DNA of 64,000 nt from Haliaeetus albicilla (taxonomy: Eukaryota > Chordata > Aves > Accipitriformes > Accipitridae), in contig NC_091509.1 of the NCBI RefSeq assembly GCF_947461875.1, positions 9,610,001 through 9,674,000 of the forward strand, written 5' to 3'. The notes under the pieces are model-generated. The model saw nothing but the letters and a program-made list of their open reading frames with translations, made no database searches and was not told the DNA's origin. Position numbers and translations under genes: made by a program. Each line of letters opens with the position of its first letter. Positions within the stretch are counted from its first letter, which is position 1. Below, one piece after another: positions 33,980-48,684 of the stretch.

Positions 33980-36500
33980 TCACAGTGAAAATCATTCCAA
34001 TACACAAGACTTTTTTTCAATACTTGTTTACAACTCTGTAGACATTTGCTTACCTTCCTTGTGTCTAGTAAGTGCCAGAAGTGGCAGAGATTTTTTTTTT
34101 TTCACCAAAGAAGTTGGTGAAAACTTCTTTCAACAGACATAAGCAGTCCAATACTTACAGCAATTTTATATATGTGTGTATGTATACATATACAGTCACA
34201 AATATATATATACACACATATATAAAATTTATATATAAAATACATACACCTACTCTGTAAATTCTTTATTGGAAGAGAACTGACTGGAATTCTAGGTTTG
34301 TTTGGCCAGCTAATACATAAAGTCATGATACATTCAGTAAAACTGACTATTCAAAGGAAATGGTCAGCAGATGTCACTTAATATAGAACGAAAATTGTTG
34401 AAAAAAATATTGTTAAGCTACTGAAGCCTCTTACTTGTAAAGGGAGTTGCCTGTCACGTGGCTTTAAAAGGAGAAATAGTTTCTTGATCACTTTCTAGTA
34501 AGTATTTTGGAAATGTAAAAATTGATTGCTTTGTACAGTTTTGTTTAATTTAATATAAAGGTCTTAAATGCTGCTCAGTCTTTTTAATGAAGAGGTTAGC
34601 TTCTGAGTGTAGAGCTTTTAAATTCTAGTTCTGTTTCTGCAGATGTTAACATATAAATTTCAGTTGCAAAGATCTGAGTTCTTTGGTTTTCTGTTTGATA
34701 ACAGTATTCATCTTACCCTTAAAACTTCCAGAATCTTGTTACATGGTGTAATGCCAAGTGTCAGGCTTTAATACCTTGTGATAATGTGAAGCAGCATCTG
34801 CTTTGTGTTTGGCAATATTAGTCCTTAAACTGGGAGCTTTCCCCTTTATTAAAAGTTGAAGGAATGGGTGAAGGACTTCACAGCATGACTTAGAGTTGGA
34901 AGGCTTGAGAATTACTTCTGTTTTGGCTTAAACTGTCTTATTAAACATGGCTTTTATGACCACATTTCATGTGGTTATATTAATGGTAGGACAAGGAAGA
35001 CTCCGAAATCCTGGCTTTTCCTCTTAAAATTAAGAACCTGATTACAGTTTCCACTTTGTAAACAATGAAGGAAGCTTAAAGTTACTGGAAGAAAAGGAAA
35101 CGATATGTTATACCTGTAACATGTTGTACCTGTAATTTCCACCTGTAAAGCTGGTTTCCTTTTTTTATTAGGTTTTCTCCAAGTCTGCTTCCCCTTTGGT
35201 TTTGTTATAGGCATACTAATTCTGAATGCAGACTTTATTTTATAAGGCTTATAAATCTGACTGCAGACTTTTATTTTATAAAACTTGATTTTAAAATCCT
35301 CCTATCGCTTGCAAAAAACATAACCAACTAGTGAGATCAAAGATTTGGGAGTGGAATTGTTAATATAGCCAAGTACTAGAAAGGAGAAACTTTAACGAGT
35401 AGAAATCAGCTTTTGCAGAAATTGCTTTTATGTTTTCACAAACAATGTGGATTTAGACAGTCAGAGGGGGAAAAATATTAGGGATATAGTTTTCCTTCCG
35501 CTATAGTAGTGACTCTCATTCTAAGTTTCCAGATCGGCTCGTGTCTCGACCTTTCTAAGTTACAGATAATTTCCAGGGAAAACTGCTCTTTTCCACAAGT
35601 AATTACATACAATAAACATACATTTAAGTGTCGTGTGTGTGATTTCACAGCTGCTTTGACGATTGAGTATTTTAGCATACATAGTTAATAATGGAAATTC
35701 TGCATTAGTCTGCAATGTAGTTCTATATTAAAACTATCTGTGATATTCTCACTGATGATCAAAATTTTAGGTTGAATATTTACTGTGTTCCAGAGATCCT
35801 ATGATTCTTCTTAGGGCTGTAACATCTGAAGTTCTGGCCAGCATACCTCCAGCTGCAGAGATACCAACTGCTGTTGTCTTGGTCAGTGCCAAGTTCAGTT
35901 TGAGGGAAGATGAGATGTCAGAAGGGTCCATGTTATCAGTTCTTGAGCTATTTAGATACCTTTCTAAAAGTAGCTAGAGACTTCGTTCTTTTTAAAGTAG
36001 AGGCGGCAATCCAGAAATAACACTGAAAAGAGTGATTTAGAATGAAGAACAAATAATTCACCAGTCTAGGCAGCCTGTAAAGTTCAGTTTTAAACTCTTG
36101 TTTCGTGAGTGTTTTTCTTAGTTTCAAGAGAAAAATGGGGAGAGAGTTGAAGGTGTGTGTATTTTAGAAGCCAATATAACACGTTCAGTGCTAGAGGAAG
36201 ATCTGCTTATTACACGTAAACATACTGAATTCCACCTTAAGTATACTCATGTGGATGGATTTGCTTTTCAATACCTGAAGACATGACTGTAACTTTTCTG
36301 GCATGCTGTGTCTCGCTCTGCTAAGAAAGAGCCTATGGGGAAGATGGACCAGTTTCTTCTCTGGTGAAGCAGAAGGCAGCTCCAGGGGAAAAAGCAATTA
36401 GTAGCCTTTTATTCAAAATACAGTTCCCTTGAGCTTGTGAATGATACAGAGTAGATCTTGTCTGGATCAGTCTCAACAGTTAAAGGACAAATAAAGCTTA
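33980..36500 (+). other. SLU7: SLU7 3' UTR and downstream flank
   Basis: AT-rich sequence follows the SLU7 stop codon. Candidate polyadenylation signals are ATTAAA at 34,848-34,853 and 34,940-34,945, then AATAAA at 35,611-35,616 and 36,490-36,495. Which one is used cannot be told from sequence. The ATTAAA at 34,940 is followed by GT-rich sequence and would give a 3' UTR of about 1 kb. A TA/CA-rich simple repeat lies near its start. Confidence 0.55.
34162..34255. repeat. TA/TG/CA dinucleotide-rich simple repeat
   Basis: Alternating ATATGTGTGTATGTATAC and ATATATACACACATATAT segments form a partly self-complementary block in the early SLU7 3' UTR. Bird genomes have few long dinucleotide repeats, but nothing else marks this one as functional. 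Confidence 0.7.
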
Positions 36501-39500
36501 AAACATGTTGTCCTATTTATATCATAAAGGTTAAATGTTAAAGAACATTGTGGATCTGATCATGAGGATTAATTTTCCTCCATCTGCTTCCCCTTGGATT
36601 TGGCATGCAATATGACTGTGCATATCCAAAGACTGCTTCCTATTGCACAAGAAGAATTTTTTCCTTTCTAAAATGAGTTTGAAACAAGTTTGTAGGCTAG
36701 CTTGGACAAAAATGAACGTACAATGAAAATGAGCATACTTTAGCAGAAGCAGCTGAAGTTGGGAACTCCTGTTTTTCACATGCACAAAGACAGAAGCAAG
36801 GTGAGAGGAAATTCCTTAGCCTGGTAACACAGACTAGTCAAATTCTCAAATCATAATACAAGACAGACCCTCCCAGCACAGCCTGGGTAGCTTTCTCTGA
36901 ATCTTGCCCTTGGCAAATCTCAAAAATTACTTTCTCACCTCCCTTTGTCAACAATTGCTTTGATTGCCTCATTTTTCATCCTGTTGAGTTCTGATTGTCT
37001 GAGGCATACTCAAGTCTGCAAACTGAACTAACTCGCCAGCTGATTTGAAGACATTTGCATTTTTAAAACATGTAGATTAAAACATTCTCCTTTATTTTTT
37101 GTTGAACAGTTTAGCATTCTGTGTTATCTTTCAAGGCATGCCAGAAGGTAGTTCCTTTACTGTCTCTACATTTCTTTGTAATTGGATCTTTATGGCTTTC
37201 CTGAGTGGGTTTGCACACTGTTCTACATGAGTGTAATTGTTTTAGGCTGTTGAGGGATCAGAAAAAAGCAGGAATGATAGCAATTAGTTAAAGATGAAAT
37301 GAAGCTCAACTTTTAGGAAAAAAAAGAAGAAGAGACAGGATTTTCTGTGCCCACTAGTGCCTAATGCAACCTAGTAACTGCAGTTTTCCGTACCACTTTT
37401 GGGTATAACTTAAATTATCCCATTCAGGCCAAAACACCATGCCCTGAATTACATGTAGACAACTCCCCATTGTTCTGTTAGCACTCCTGTTTGCATTTGT
37501 TTTGACGGATGCAACAAAGAAATAGACAGAAATATTACTAGAATAATAACAAACTTAAACTAGTTATTTTACATGAAACAAATCTGTTCATGTCTCTTAG
37601 GTGACCTAACCAGAACCCCACTGGGGTAGTAGATAGCGATGGTTTTTGCTTCTGCAAAATAGCAGCGCATTTCAGACCTCAGTGGAAAAGAGAATAAAAT
37701 CACTTTGCCTAAGAAAACCTTGCTTAGTGGACACATTAGCAAACCCCAGATTTCTAACCTACAAAGTCTTAAAAGTAATTCCAGTAATTGCAAAGCATTT
37801 TAGAAACAGCCTCCACCCAGCCATTGGTCTGCACTGCATTTGGATCTAAGCACAGTCCTCAGCCCATTGCTCTATAATCTTCCACCACATCTCTTACAAG
37901 TGGGACTTTTTTTCAGATGCGTTTACAGCCTTACCACGTTTGCCTATGCATTTGTTCTCAGTTTTTAATACAAAGCTAGGAACTACAGATTTGGCTCCAA
38001 CACCACCATCACAGCAGAGTTTTAACCCATTGCTGCTTTTTGTTCACAAGCTGCTAGGACGTATGCTAACAGTGCGTTGGGGAAGTGGATGCTGGAGCGC
38101 AAGGCCTGAGGTCGAAGTCTCCTGCTGTGGTGCCCCGTTAGCAAGGCGACCGCTACAGCAGCACGGGTGAAGGAGAAGTTTCCTCGCATTAGCGTTGCTC
38201 CTGGTTCTTTCTGGTTGGGAAAGGGTTATGCCATCAGCCTCTGGGCTGCATGAGACCCAAGCTGGGCGAGGAAAATGGTGCCTTCAGCTGGCTTCTGGCT
38301 TTGCTCAGGTGTCCCTTCTTGCTTTAACAGGTCTCATTCTGGGCATGTGCAGAAGCAAAAGCACTGGGCTGCAGGTTTCAACATCCAAGAGGCAGCACAG
38401 CCCCACAGTATATTCTACTGAGATACTAATATTTTCTCAGTATTTTAAGAATAGCTGAAAGACCTTTTTTAGCACAAGCCAGCGCTAATGCAAAATTCTC
38501 TGCTTAGGAAATGGCAGTAGGAGAGGGGATTTTATCTGTAATTGTTACTATCTGCAGAGACTGTCACTGCTCGCACGCAATGTAAGTAATTTTTCATTCA
38601 TCTCTGGAGGATGCTGCTTTGCCCTGAAGGATGGAGGCACTGGACCATGACGGGGGTAAGTGACATTTGTCACTGGCTTTCCTGGCTTGGGCAAATGCTG
38701 CCTGTGTCCCCAGGTACTGGGATTGCTGATGATGATGCTACAGACTCCAGAAGCAGGGCTGGAGTTTTCTGTAGTTTGGGAAATACAAGGCGTTTTTAGA
38801 AGAGTCTTTTCCTGTCTAACTATGTTATTAGATACCTAGGCAGGAGCCAATTGTGGCAAGTCAAAAAGATTGCTGAATTTCACTTTGACTTAGAAGGTGC
38901 ATGAGACAAAAGAAAAAAACCCCAACTTTAACACATCTGCACTGTGCTTGCGGTGGCTCACTGGTGCTTGGGCTGGTTCCCACTTACCTCTTCCTAAAAT
39001 AATCTCTATTTATTTTTATCTTAATGGGTTAGGACTGCAGTTCCTAAGCAGAGCTAATGGTCTCAAGGGCATCCTTTAAGTTTAAACAGAGATTTGACTC
39101 ATTTTTATGGGGGCTTTTGGAGAGGGACAATCACTCTCTGAAGACTGCTCACAGACTTCCAAACTCCTTTTAGGCAGGGCAATAAAAATTACTCAAATCA
39201 CCAGTCCACACTAAGCCAGGAGGCCTGTCAGGTAGAAAAATGCTTTTTCCCTCCCATTAGTATCTCTGAAAAAAAAAACCCCGAACACCTACACTCATCT
39301 TTGAAGAAAGGTACGCCTTTATTGCCAGTGCCCAGTGCAATGGGAAGGCTGTATTTTAGGCTGCCTACAGCCTCTGGGTGAACTGCAGCTATTTTGGCAT
39401 TTGCTGAGTCATTTTATTTGGTTACAAAGTCGTTGCTGCAAGGTCGGCATCTGTAGCGGTGAAACACATTGGCGCTCAGAAGGAAAACAAGGGAAAATCC

Positions 39501-42500
39501 TTCCTGGCTGGGACGCAGTCCTGTCCTGCAGTCCCGGGGTGGGAGCTGGCGATCGCCCACCTTCGGGCACTCGCGTTTCTCACCCAAAGCGTGTGCACAG
39601 GTGATAGCGGAGCTAAATTTACACTTTCTACCCTGTAGGTGCTGGATGAGGCACCTTTCCCTTGCCACACGAGCCATGCATCCCCCCAACATGCTTTCTC
39701 TAACGGATGTAAAGCCACGGAGCGTTGTGCTGGGGGAATGCGGGCAGGGGGACAGGACCACGCCAGCCAGGAGCAGCACCCAGCCCGGGGGGAGGCAGCA
39801 CCTCCCGGGCTGGCGTGGGGGCTACGAGGTCCCCCCGCTCCTACGCGTGTCCCGTGGGGGTCTGCCGAGGTGGACGTCGGCCCGCAGCGGCTCCCTGCAC
39901 CGCAGCAACAAGCCACCTTCCCTGCCATCCGTGGTGAAAACCGCGTTCGTCACGGCGGGGAGGCTTTTGCTAAAAAGCAGCATGGATGGGACGTGATCTC
40001 TTGTAACGCTTCCCTGCAATGTCTAGCTGAAACAAAATGAACCGAGAAGCAAGTCTCAGGGCTGTTCTGTTTCACTGTGAACAGGCAGTTTATTTATTTA
40101 ACAAAGTGTGCTGCCAAACATGTCCTCCAGCAGAGCTGTCTGGGACCCCGGGTGAGCTCGGCTCGGCGTTGCAGCGCAGACATATTTTCCATCTGCCTGG
40201 CAGGAGCTTCCCAGCACTGCCTCTCCCACGTCGCCGAACTAGGTCAGGCTCTTGCTGCCTTCAACACGCTGTGGATCCGGGCACAAAATCACCAGTAACC
40301 GCAAATTCCCCAGTCACACCTTGAATTGCCTGGCAGAACTGCTGTATTTTCAAGCATCATTTCATCCCTGGCCCATTTCGCATCCATCCCGACGCGCCGG
40401 TGCCCGAGCACAGCTGCCACAGGGCAGGTTCGGGATAAGCATAAGGGCTTTTTCTTCTCAACACCTTTAGTGCCTGAGGAAACTGCTGTGGCTTCCCAGA
40501 CCCATCCAAGTGGCACCTTGGCAAAGACCTCGGGAAGTTTTCATCTGGTTTCAAAAGAAACCTGAGGCAGGACCCGTGCACGTGCAATGCCTTGAGCCTT
40601 TTCGCTGACTCCAGCCCCACACCCGGGTGGGAGAAGCTCTCCAAGAGAACTGGGTTCCTACAAACTTTATGGAAACAGGCTATAAGTAAGAATTTATACT
40701 CGACCGATCACCAGAGCTGCCCCAGGGGAGAGCAGCTCTCGGAGCCCATGTCTGGGGGTGTCCCCATCTGCGCTCCCCCCAATGCCACTGGGGCAGTGGG
40801 GCTGGGGGCAGCTCTCCACAGGCACGCCAGAGCTCTGCAGCTATATGGCAGCTTTTCTAAAATAGCCCTTACCGGTGAAATTTAAGGTGATGGTTGCATG
40901 GGTTTGGGGAGGGGGATTGTTCTCCTGCAGGTTGTTCAATGGCAGGGAACATTGCTGAGCCATCAAGGAGCTGGGGGCCAGGGCGCCGGCTCTGAAGGAG
41001 CGCTGCGGGACCATCGGCACAGCACGAGAACAGCCCTGTGCTTCCTCGGCCAAACATTCCCACCCCTCCCAGAAGCAGCTGAACTGGTTACAGCTCACAA
41101 AGCAAACTGTATACATACTTCATTTTTACTTTCCCCTCATGTTCCAACAGCAACTGCAGGGGAAAGCTTAAAAAAAAACCCACAACAGCTCCAAAAACGA
41201 TGAATTCTGGCAGAGTAAGGAATGATACTTCCAGCGTACTCCCAATCATCTGAAAATCTGCACTGAGCAGAAAATATTTACTGGCTGGAGAGCAGCAGGG
41301 CAGGATCTGGAGCCCTGCTGCCAAGCACCCGCCTGGTCCCAAGCCCTGTGCAGGATCCTGGCTGGGGCAGAGCAGGAACCACACACCCGCAGCCGGGACC
41401 CACAGGCTGCGGCCAGGAGCACCAGTGACCCACTCTGGGTGGGTGATGATGGCCCCAGGGCCATCGCTGCCTTCCCGGCAGGGTGATGGGTCCCCCATAA
41501 CCTCCCACGCTGCCAGCCCAGGCACCCGTGGGGCCAGGCTCTATGTCTGGGTCATCTCACGGCTCCTCTTTAGACTCTATCCACCCCTCCATTAAACAGA
41601 TGAGTCTGGTCCGTACCAACCAGCATCACAGAGCATCCTGCAACGCGGGGAGGGAGGGAAGGGGGGGGGGGAGCAGGGTCAGGAAACTCTTAAACCCCGT
41701 TTGTCTCTCTGCACCTCCCCGGGGGCTGTTAGGGAAGCACTGTCTGTTTTGAGAGTTGTAAGGCATTTGCAAATTCTGGCTTTAATGGGCTGGTGTAAGC
41801 CGGGATATCAACCCTGCTCAGAGCTGTAACACCATGACTTGCTGCAGCGGAGAAACAAGAAGGGACAGGGATTTACTGCGACTCAACACTTCTGTGCTGG
41901 CAAAGCTGAAGATGAACTCTGGCTTCAGCCACTGCTTCTGGTGTTACTGCCTTACCTTAAGCAATTGCTAGGGGTTTTGTAATTACTTTGCAAGCTTAAA
42001 ACAAAATCCCAACCCTTTCCAAAGACAGAAGCGTTCCCGCCCTGCCATCCCTATGGCAAAGTCTCTGTGTTTTGTCTCACACATCCACCTGAAGCAGCAC
42101 CGAGGTATACCCAGTTTCCTCTCAAAACTCCCATTTGCAAAGCTGCTGCTTCACAACGATGTCCTTGAATTAAAGCCTGGAGTGATCTGCCATTACCTGT
42201 TTGTCTAAATTGTTTTAGAAGTGAGTTTCCACCGTTAGGACAATATTTGCTTCCCTTGCTAATGCTCCAGGATCAAGCAGCAAAGTTGTTCCCTAGTTTG
42301 ATCTGTGTTACCCACCCCCTTACAAATTCTGCTTGCACGGGCAGCAGCTACAGCAGAGAGGGGCAGATTCGGTCAGAAACGATCCAGGCAACTCCTGAGC
42401 CTTTCATAGAAGACTGCAAGGGAGAGAGAGAATGGGAAAAACTCCCCAAGCATCAAAAGCTTTCCAGCCATATGTGCGTAAAAATTTCTTCCTGTGCCAC

Positions 42501-45500
42501 GTGACAGAGGAAGAGGCGCAGACCCATTACACAGTAATAAAAATATGCCTTTGGCAACGTTGAGCCAAAACCTGGAGCTGCTGCAGGAAGCTAGCAATCC
42601 GCACAAAAAGGAGTAAAACGTTAACAAAAAAAGGACCGAAGTCTATATCGCACACCTCTCGGAAGGACACTGCTGCAGCAGGACGGGGCTTGGGCTCTGC
42701 GCGTGACAGCGATCTGCAGCAAAACATCTGCTTAAAATCGTGTAGGTTTCCAGCGCCTGTCAAGATCTCGCTGAAGAGATTAGTTGTGGTGAGTAGATTC
42801 ACTTTTCCTTTTTTTTTTTTCTCCCTCCTCTTAACCTTAACTTTGAAAACTTACCAAATAAGGTCTAGATCATTGAGCACTCAGGTTTCCAACGCCTGCA
42901 CAGGAATCCATAAGGACAACAGTCGCCAGTTAAAGTAAATACTCGAGGAAGGAATCATTCCTCAGACTTCTGCTGGGAGTACCCATTTCGTACAGCTGAA
43001 ACCGCAGCCTCTCCCTTCGCTCTGGTACCAATCGGCAGTTTTGGCAACGGGGCTTTAGCTCAGGGCTAGGAAAGGTTTGCCACAGGCATCCCTGGCTGCC
43101 CAAAGCTGAGATGGTGATGCAGGTTCAGGCACAGAAGATGCATCGCTCTCCTTTATCTCCTTTGACGTTGCTTTGTGCAATAGCAGATAGCAGATCAAAC
43201 TCATATCTGGTATAAACTACTTCACTGGCTTATATCAGAAATGAAATACATCCATTTCAGCTGCTGTCACCGGTGGCACACCTTATTTTATCTCAATCAG
43301 CCCCGCACTCCCACGGGTTCCTTGTGCCCTGGGGACTCTGCAGGGCAACCACCAGAGCTGAGAATTAGGCTCATGGGGATAATGATTATTTTGAAGACTA
43401 ATTAAGAAGCCTTGAGGTATGCTGGGAAATTGTGAAGCAGGAAGATGGTTGTTTAGTTTAAGAAAGCCTCAAATATTGAAAGTAAACAGAGTAGAAAGTC
43501 ACAGTCGTTCATTTGCTGCTGGGTCCCCTTTTGGGCTATCAGACCATCCTGCTCCTCCCTCCCACCGAGCAGCAATTGCCCCCAGACTCTCTCCTCTTCT
43601 CTTCTCTCCCCCACTGCACTTTTCCTCCCCATGGGTGGGCACACGCCACCACCGCATGGCACAGGACGGCTTCCCTGGCCAAAAATCACCATCCGGCCAC
43701 CGCACGTGCCAACAAACCACCCCACGTCTGGCAAACCCTCAGGGATTTTCCCTCTGACGCGAGTTCAGCCCAGCTGCCCTGTGAGCACCAGAAAGTACAA
43801 CTGGTCCTTCGCGCCTGGGACTCGCTCTTACAGGCAAAAGCTTTCCTTAGAGAAACACCTTTTTAAATGCATATAGATCTGTAGAATCGGTCTGGCTTCT
43901 TAACTGTGGAGCGATTCAGGAAGCTCACCTGCAGCAGGGCTGGGACGAGGGTGGTTGCGCAGAGGCTTGAAGGAGCCACGCGGAGCAGGGATGTCGTGGC
44001 AGCCGAAGCTGGAGGGGAGACATGGCCAGAGATGTGTCCCCCAGGCTCCTGCCTGTGAGGCACCTCTGGCAGCAGCAAGCCCACCCCACGCTGCAGCGGC
44101 CAGCAGAAACGGGAGCTGCAGGTCAGGACGGGGGGGCTGCACGGGGCCCTGTGGGGACACAGCTCCTAGGGACAGGGGCTCTCTGGTGACAGAGCCGTGT
44201 GCTGTAGCTCCGGCAACAAGGAGCGTGCACAGAAAAGCTGTTGGAGAGCCTGGGTTTGCAGTCCCCCTGCACAGATGCTCCATGCGCTACAGAAGTTCAT
44301 GGGATGCTGGGGTTTCAGCATGGAGGGGTCGGGTTCAAATCCTGCTGAGCGTGAGTGTCCGCTTCAGACTGGCTGGTTGGGGCAGCTGGGGAGTCAGGCA
44401 GCCCACCCACCCACTCCCAGCTTTTCTTGATCCTGAGCAAAGCTGAGCCCTGGTCTCCCCTCCCCGCTCCCCGCGGCAGGGAGACCCGGGGCACGGGGCA
44501 GCCTCTGCCAAGGGCCCGAGCTCCAGCAGGAAGAGAAGGACCCACCGAAGTGACAAGCGATGACAACAGAATGTCCTACAACAGAAAGGGGGTGTCACGT
44601 AAAGGCCACGGGGCAGAGTCAGAGCAGCCCGTTTCAGACACTTTTTTGCTTTGAGTCATTCATTACATTTTGTTACGTCATTATAGTGAAGGCCCTTAAA
44701 CGTGTGGCTCGTTACGAAGAGAGAAGCCAGTAAATGCTCGGCCCTGCATGTACCATGCTTAAAAATCAGAGATGCTCTGTCTTTACTGCTTTATTTGTCC
44801 TGAGATATTTTCTATAAAGGTGTGTTCAAGCTCTAAGTTTCAGGAGTGAACATTTTCCAAAATCATCCCCTTCCTGGTTTGCTTCCTGACAAGTATTCCC
44901 CAAAATTACCCAGTGGGGATCCACAGCGCAGTATTACAGACTACATTGATCGGACCCACAGCAGCAATTCCCATTGATTCAGCTGAAGGACACAGGGAGT
45001 CATTGCCTCTCAAACCCAGCTGATTGACACGTGTCACTCCACCTGTCTGCCTCACCCTGCTACCTCAGGGCCTGGCCAGCCATGCCTATGCTGTAGACAC
45101 CTGAGCTACCTTGTTTAAGTGAAGATGGTCCACTTTCTCTTCCCGTGCTGAAATCAGTGCCCGATACTGGTGTGCTCTCCCCGGGTGCTGAAGAGCCGAA
45201 CATTTGCATTTCAGTGGCACGTACAAACTCCAGCCACGCTCGGTCAGACGATGGAGGATCTCCTCTCCTCTCCTCCCTAAGCAGTCCTCCACCACGTTTC
45301 AGCTCTCATAACCCCCTGGGCACAGTGCACACTCCCGCACAACAGGCATCAGTCATGACCAAAAAGTCTCCAAACCCCTATTATCAAAGACATTAATTAA
45401 AATGTCATTAGAAAAGTAAGACCTCAGCTGAAACCGTGCTGCATGGCCTCCAGTGCCAGGCCTGCTGCCCGTACTGTGAAGAGGAAAGATGCTGATCTGT

Positions 45501-48500
45501 TTCCAATTTGCTTTTTGGAGCTCATCATACGTTCTACATCGAGAAGCAATTTTCCTTTTAAGGTGGAACAGCATGAGGTTTGTTTTCTTTCAAAGAGATT
45601 TCTTTAAGAGGTTATTTATAGATCCTCTTGTGAATGTGACTGTGCTTTGCATCCCACACGCACTGCTGTGATGTGGGATTAAATGTTCTTGTGGAGCTGT
45701 TAATTAACACCAACTCAGGAGCTGTGCCAGAGCATGGCTCCAGGTAGCGGAATATTGCCCGTCTATCTAAGTACCGGTACTACTAACCTCCCAGCCTCGG
45801 GGTATTTTGTGTCTGCCATTTTTTATCCCATCAGGTCAACTAGCTGGGTTGTCTGAAGGTAATAGAAGTACTTATGGTAAGAAACTTTAAGAGAAGGAGC
45901 TGCCCTCCTACCCTGTGCTTCCGCTTGCCTGTTTCTTCTCTACATGAAGCAGTTCCAGCTTTTTTCCAGGTTATGCTCCCCAGTGACATTTTTCCTTGCC
46001 ACAACTTATTAGTGTCATCCAGCTCCAGACACCTCTTACTTTTCTTCTGTGGTTACTGGGAAGCAGGGATGTAGCTTTCCTTGGGATCTCCCCACTCCGC
46101 AGGCATTTTAACATTTTGTTTCCCTTTCCACGAACTGAGAAGCCTTTATTCAACTGTTCGCATTAATACTTGTTGGTGATTTCTGTCTCACAAGGCCATT
46201 AAACTGATAACTTTCACCAGCAGCAAATAAACTTAGATATAAGAAAATCAAAAGAGAGCTGAAGAACAAAATGGCTTAGCAGCCAAATCCAGCCCGGAGA
46301 TCAGTTTTGCATTTCCCACTCCTCTGCGTGTTCTTAATTATACATATCACAGAACTGGGGGGCTCCCACCCAGCATTGATATGTAGCATATTGCTCGCTG
46401 GATTTAGAACATGTAATATGCATTTCCACCCCCTTCAGGAGCCAATACCAGGATGAGAGTGCTAAGGCCAACGTGAAATTTATACAGTACATTAAGCATC
46501 TTATTTCCAGTGCACAAGCTAAACATAACACTACTGGGGAGATGCTAAAGCCTCCCAGTATTCAAGTTAATGCCAAGCAGGACCTTGCCTGACCAAAAGG
46601 CCACTGACAGATTGAAAGGTCTGGGATGTCCCAGCTCATCTTCTATTGCATCTGTGTTTAACTACAAATTTGCTTCAGCACCAAAGCTTGAAGAAATATG
46701 TGAAAGGCAGTTTGCTTGCTTTTCAATTCTCGCTTATATTCTGTATTTTGTTAGCAGGACTTCAGGATGTGACAAGAAGAAAGCCCATGCAAGCAGGTGA
46801 TTCTTGTAAAACTTTTAACCCCCTACCATCAGAGGTAGCTGTAATAAGAGAAAAGACTAAATTTCGTAGGAGTCTTTTCCATCAGATAAGGGTGGGCACC
46901 TCTTAGCCTGGGGGTAGGAGTTGTATCAAAGTGATACATGGCTAATTCCTTAAAAAAAAAATAAAAAAAAAATCCTTTGGCTTTAGCTTGATCTCTCCTA
47001 ATCAAAGAGCTAGCGAACAAACAGCGAACCAGCACAGATTTGTATGGGGCAGTTTCAGGCTTCACGTCTCATCTCTCCAAGGGCTACTCCAGCTACAGAA
47101 GCTGAAAGAAAGAAATTGGGCCAGGGGATGCCTTTCATCCCCCCACCAGCTTGTTCCCATATTCATACAGCTGGGAAAGAGCCCGACTCCATCAGCGTGT
47201 CCCCTCAGCCCATGGTCAGTGCCCACCAGGGAGCTGCTGGGGAGCTGGTGGCCATGGCCATAACCTCCCTCACTGGCAGAGCAAAGGGAGGAAAAAATCC
47301 TCAGCCCGGGCATGGGGAGGCCTTCTGTTCTGGGGAGGGGATAGCAGGAGCACCTTTACCCATGGGTAGTCAGAAACTGATCCCATTGGGGAAATTCTCT
47401 TTTCTACTATATAAGTAACTATGTGTAGAACCCATTTTAAATGCTTGTAATACCCACAGTCTTGAGTGGGTCATGCATGGAGGTGGGCTTTTGTCAGTCA
47501 GCCTGATTTTGAGCATCTTCTCTAAGCTGCTGATGCATCTAAGCACTATTTCAAGATGCGGTGGAGTTACTTAGGAGTTGCACATGGAGCATAGCTATTT
47601 GCAAACAGCACAACGTGCAGACATCCAGAGGGATATTTTACTGTATAATAACTGCTCTGTATCATTAGCAGGTTCATGGAAATAGCTTTATTCCAGAAAT
47701 TATTTTCTATCAGTATCTCCCCAGTCAGGAGTGGAGTAAGACAAGCCCAGGAGGCTCAGCCTCCTGTCGTGAATGAAGGCAGAGCCTGGGATGCTCCAAA
47801 AAAAAGCCCTTGAGGTTTGCTATACTTAAAGCAATGGCTCGCTTTACAGAGCCAGGAGACAAACAACGGCTGGGGTTTTAACAGTTACCGATCTTTCCAA
47901 GGTGAATGTTAGTAACAAACATAAAGACTGAGCTATTGCCCCCCCAGAGAGGTAGGTCAGCACGGCAAGAGGTTAGAAAACCACCTGCAGCCGGGCTGGT
48001 GACGGCTGCGGGGGGGGCTGCACCCCGACACTGAGCCAGAGACTTGGCCGGTGGTTCGGCTGCAGGTTCGGCTGCAGGTTGTGCAGTGCCGCGCGGCCGA
48101 GCTGCAGCGAGGAACGGGACAGTCTCAGCTAGCCAAGAGGCTCAATTCGTACTGGCAGACAAAATGCAGTAAGGACTGCCTTGGCCCAAAACCTCCACAA
48201 GCCCGTCTTCTAACATCAGCCCTGCATCACACGATGGGTTTTGTGCTTGGTAAGAAACCCCAGTGACCCAGCCGCAGGGCAGGTCTTATTGGGGAAGTTG
48301 ACACCAAAACCCTTTCTCCTGCCTCCGCTCTGATCGTCCCGAGCAGCTGCTTTCTGCACCCCTCTGCCATCGCTACTTGTGTTTCAGGGGAAAGGAGGCC
48401 CAGGGAACAAACAAAACGACAGATGGCCACAGATACAGACTTAGAGAAGAGCGAGTTTGAAAACAGTATTGGTGAGACCCAGAAAATTCCATGAACCAAA

Positions 48501-48676
48501 TCCTTGAATTCATGTCACACCAAAACAAACAGCTCCCCCACCCTGTCAAAAAAAGCCCAATTACCTCCCATTTTCATGCAAGTCTACACAATACACCGTC
48601 CCGACAGAGGGACACGGCCGTACCCACGCGTGCCGGCTACCACACATAACAGCCACGTCCCGTCTCCTTTTTACAG
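36501..48676. other. Intergenic region between SLU7 and C1QTNF2
   Basis: I recognise no coding exon or transposon in this 12-kb stretch. It becomes more GC-rich after about 38 kb. A G-run (about 41,648-41,672) could form a G-quadruplex, and a 12-bp tandem duplication (GGTTCGGCTGCA units) lies at 48,053-48,076. The non-coding first exon and promoter of C1QTNF2 should be in the right part, because its start-codon exon is preceded by a splice acceptor. I cannot place them by eye. Confidence 0.5.
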
Positions 48677-48684
48677 GCTGCGCC
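48677..48684 (+). other. C1QTNF2: C1QTNF2 5' UTR in the start-codon exon
   Basis: A good acceptor (CTCCTTTTTACAG) ends at 48,676, eight bases before the ATG. An upstream untranslated exon must therefore exist. Those eight bases (GCTGCGCC) give a C-rich initiation context. Confidence 0.7.

Noticed and set aside
44332..44342. GGTTCAAATCC, a tRNA B-box-like sequence
   Set aside because: There is no matching A box, anticodon arm or acceptor pairing in the expected distance; it is an isolated match.
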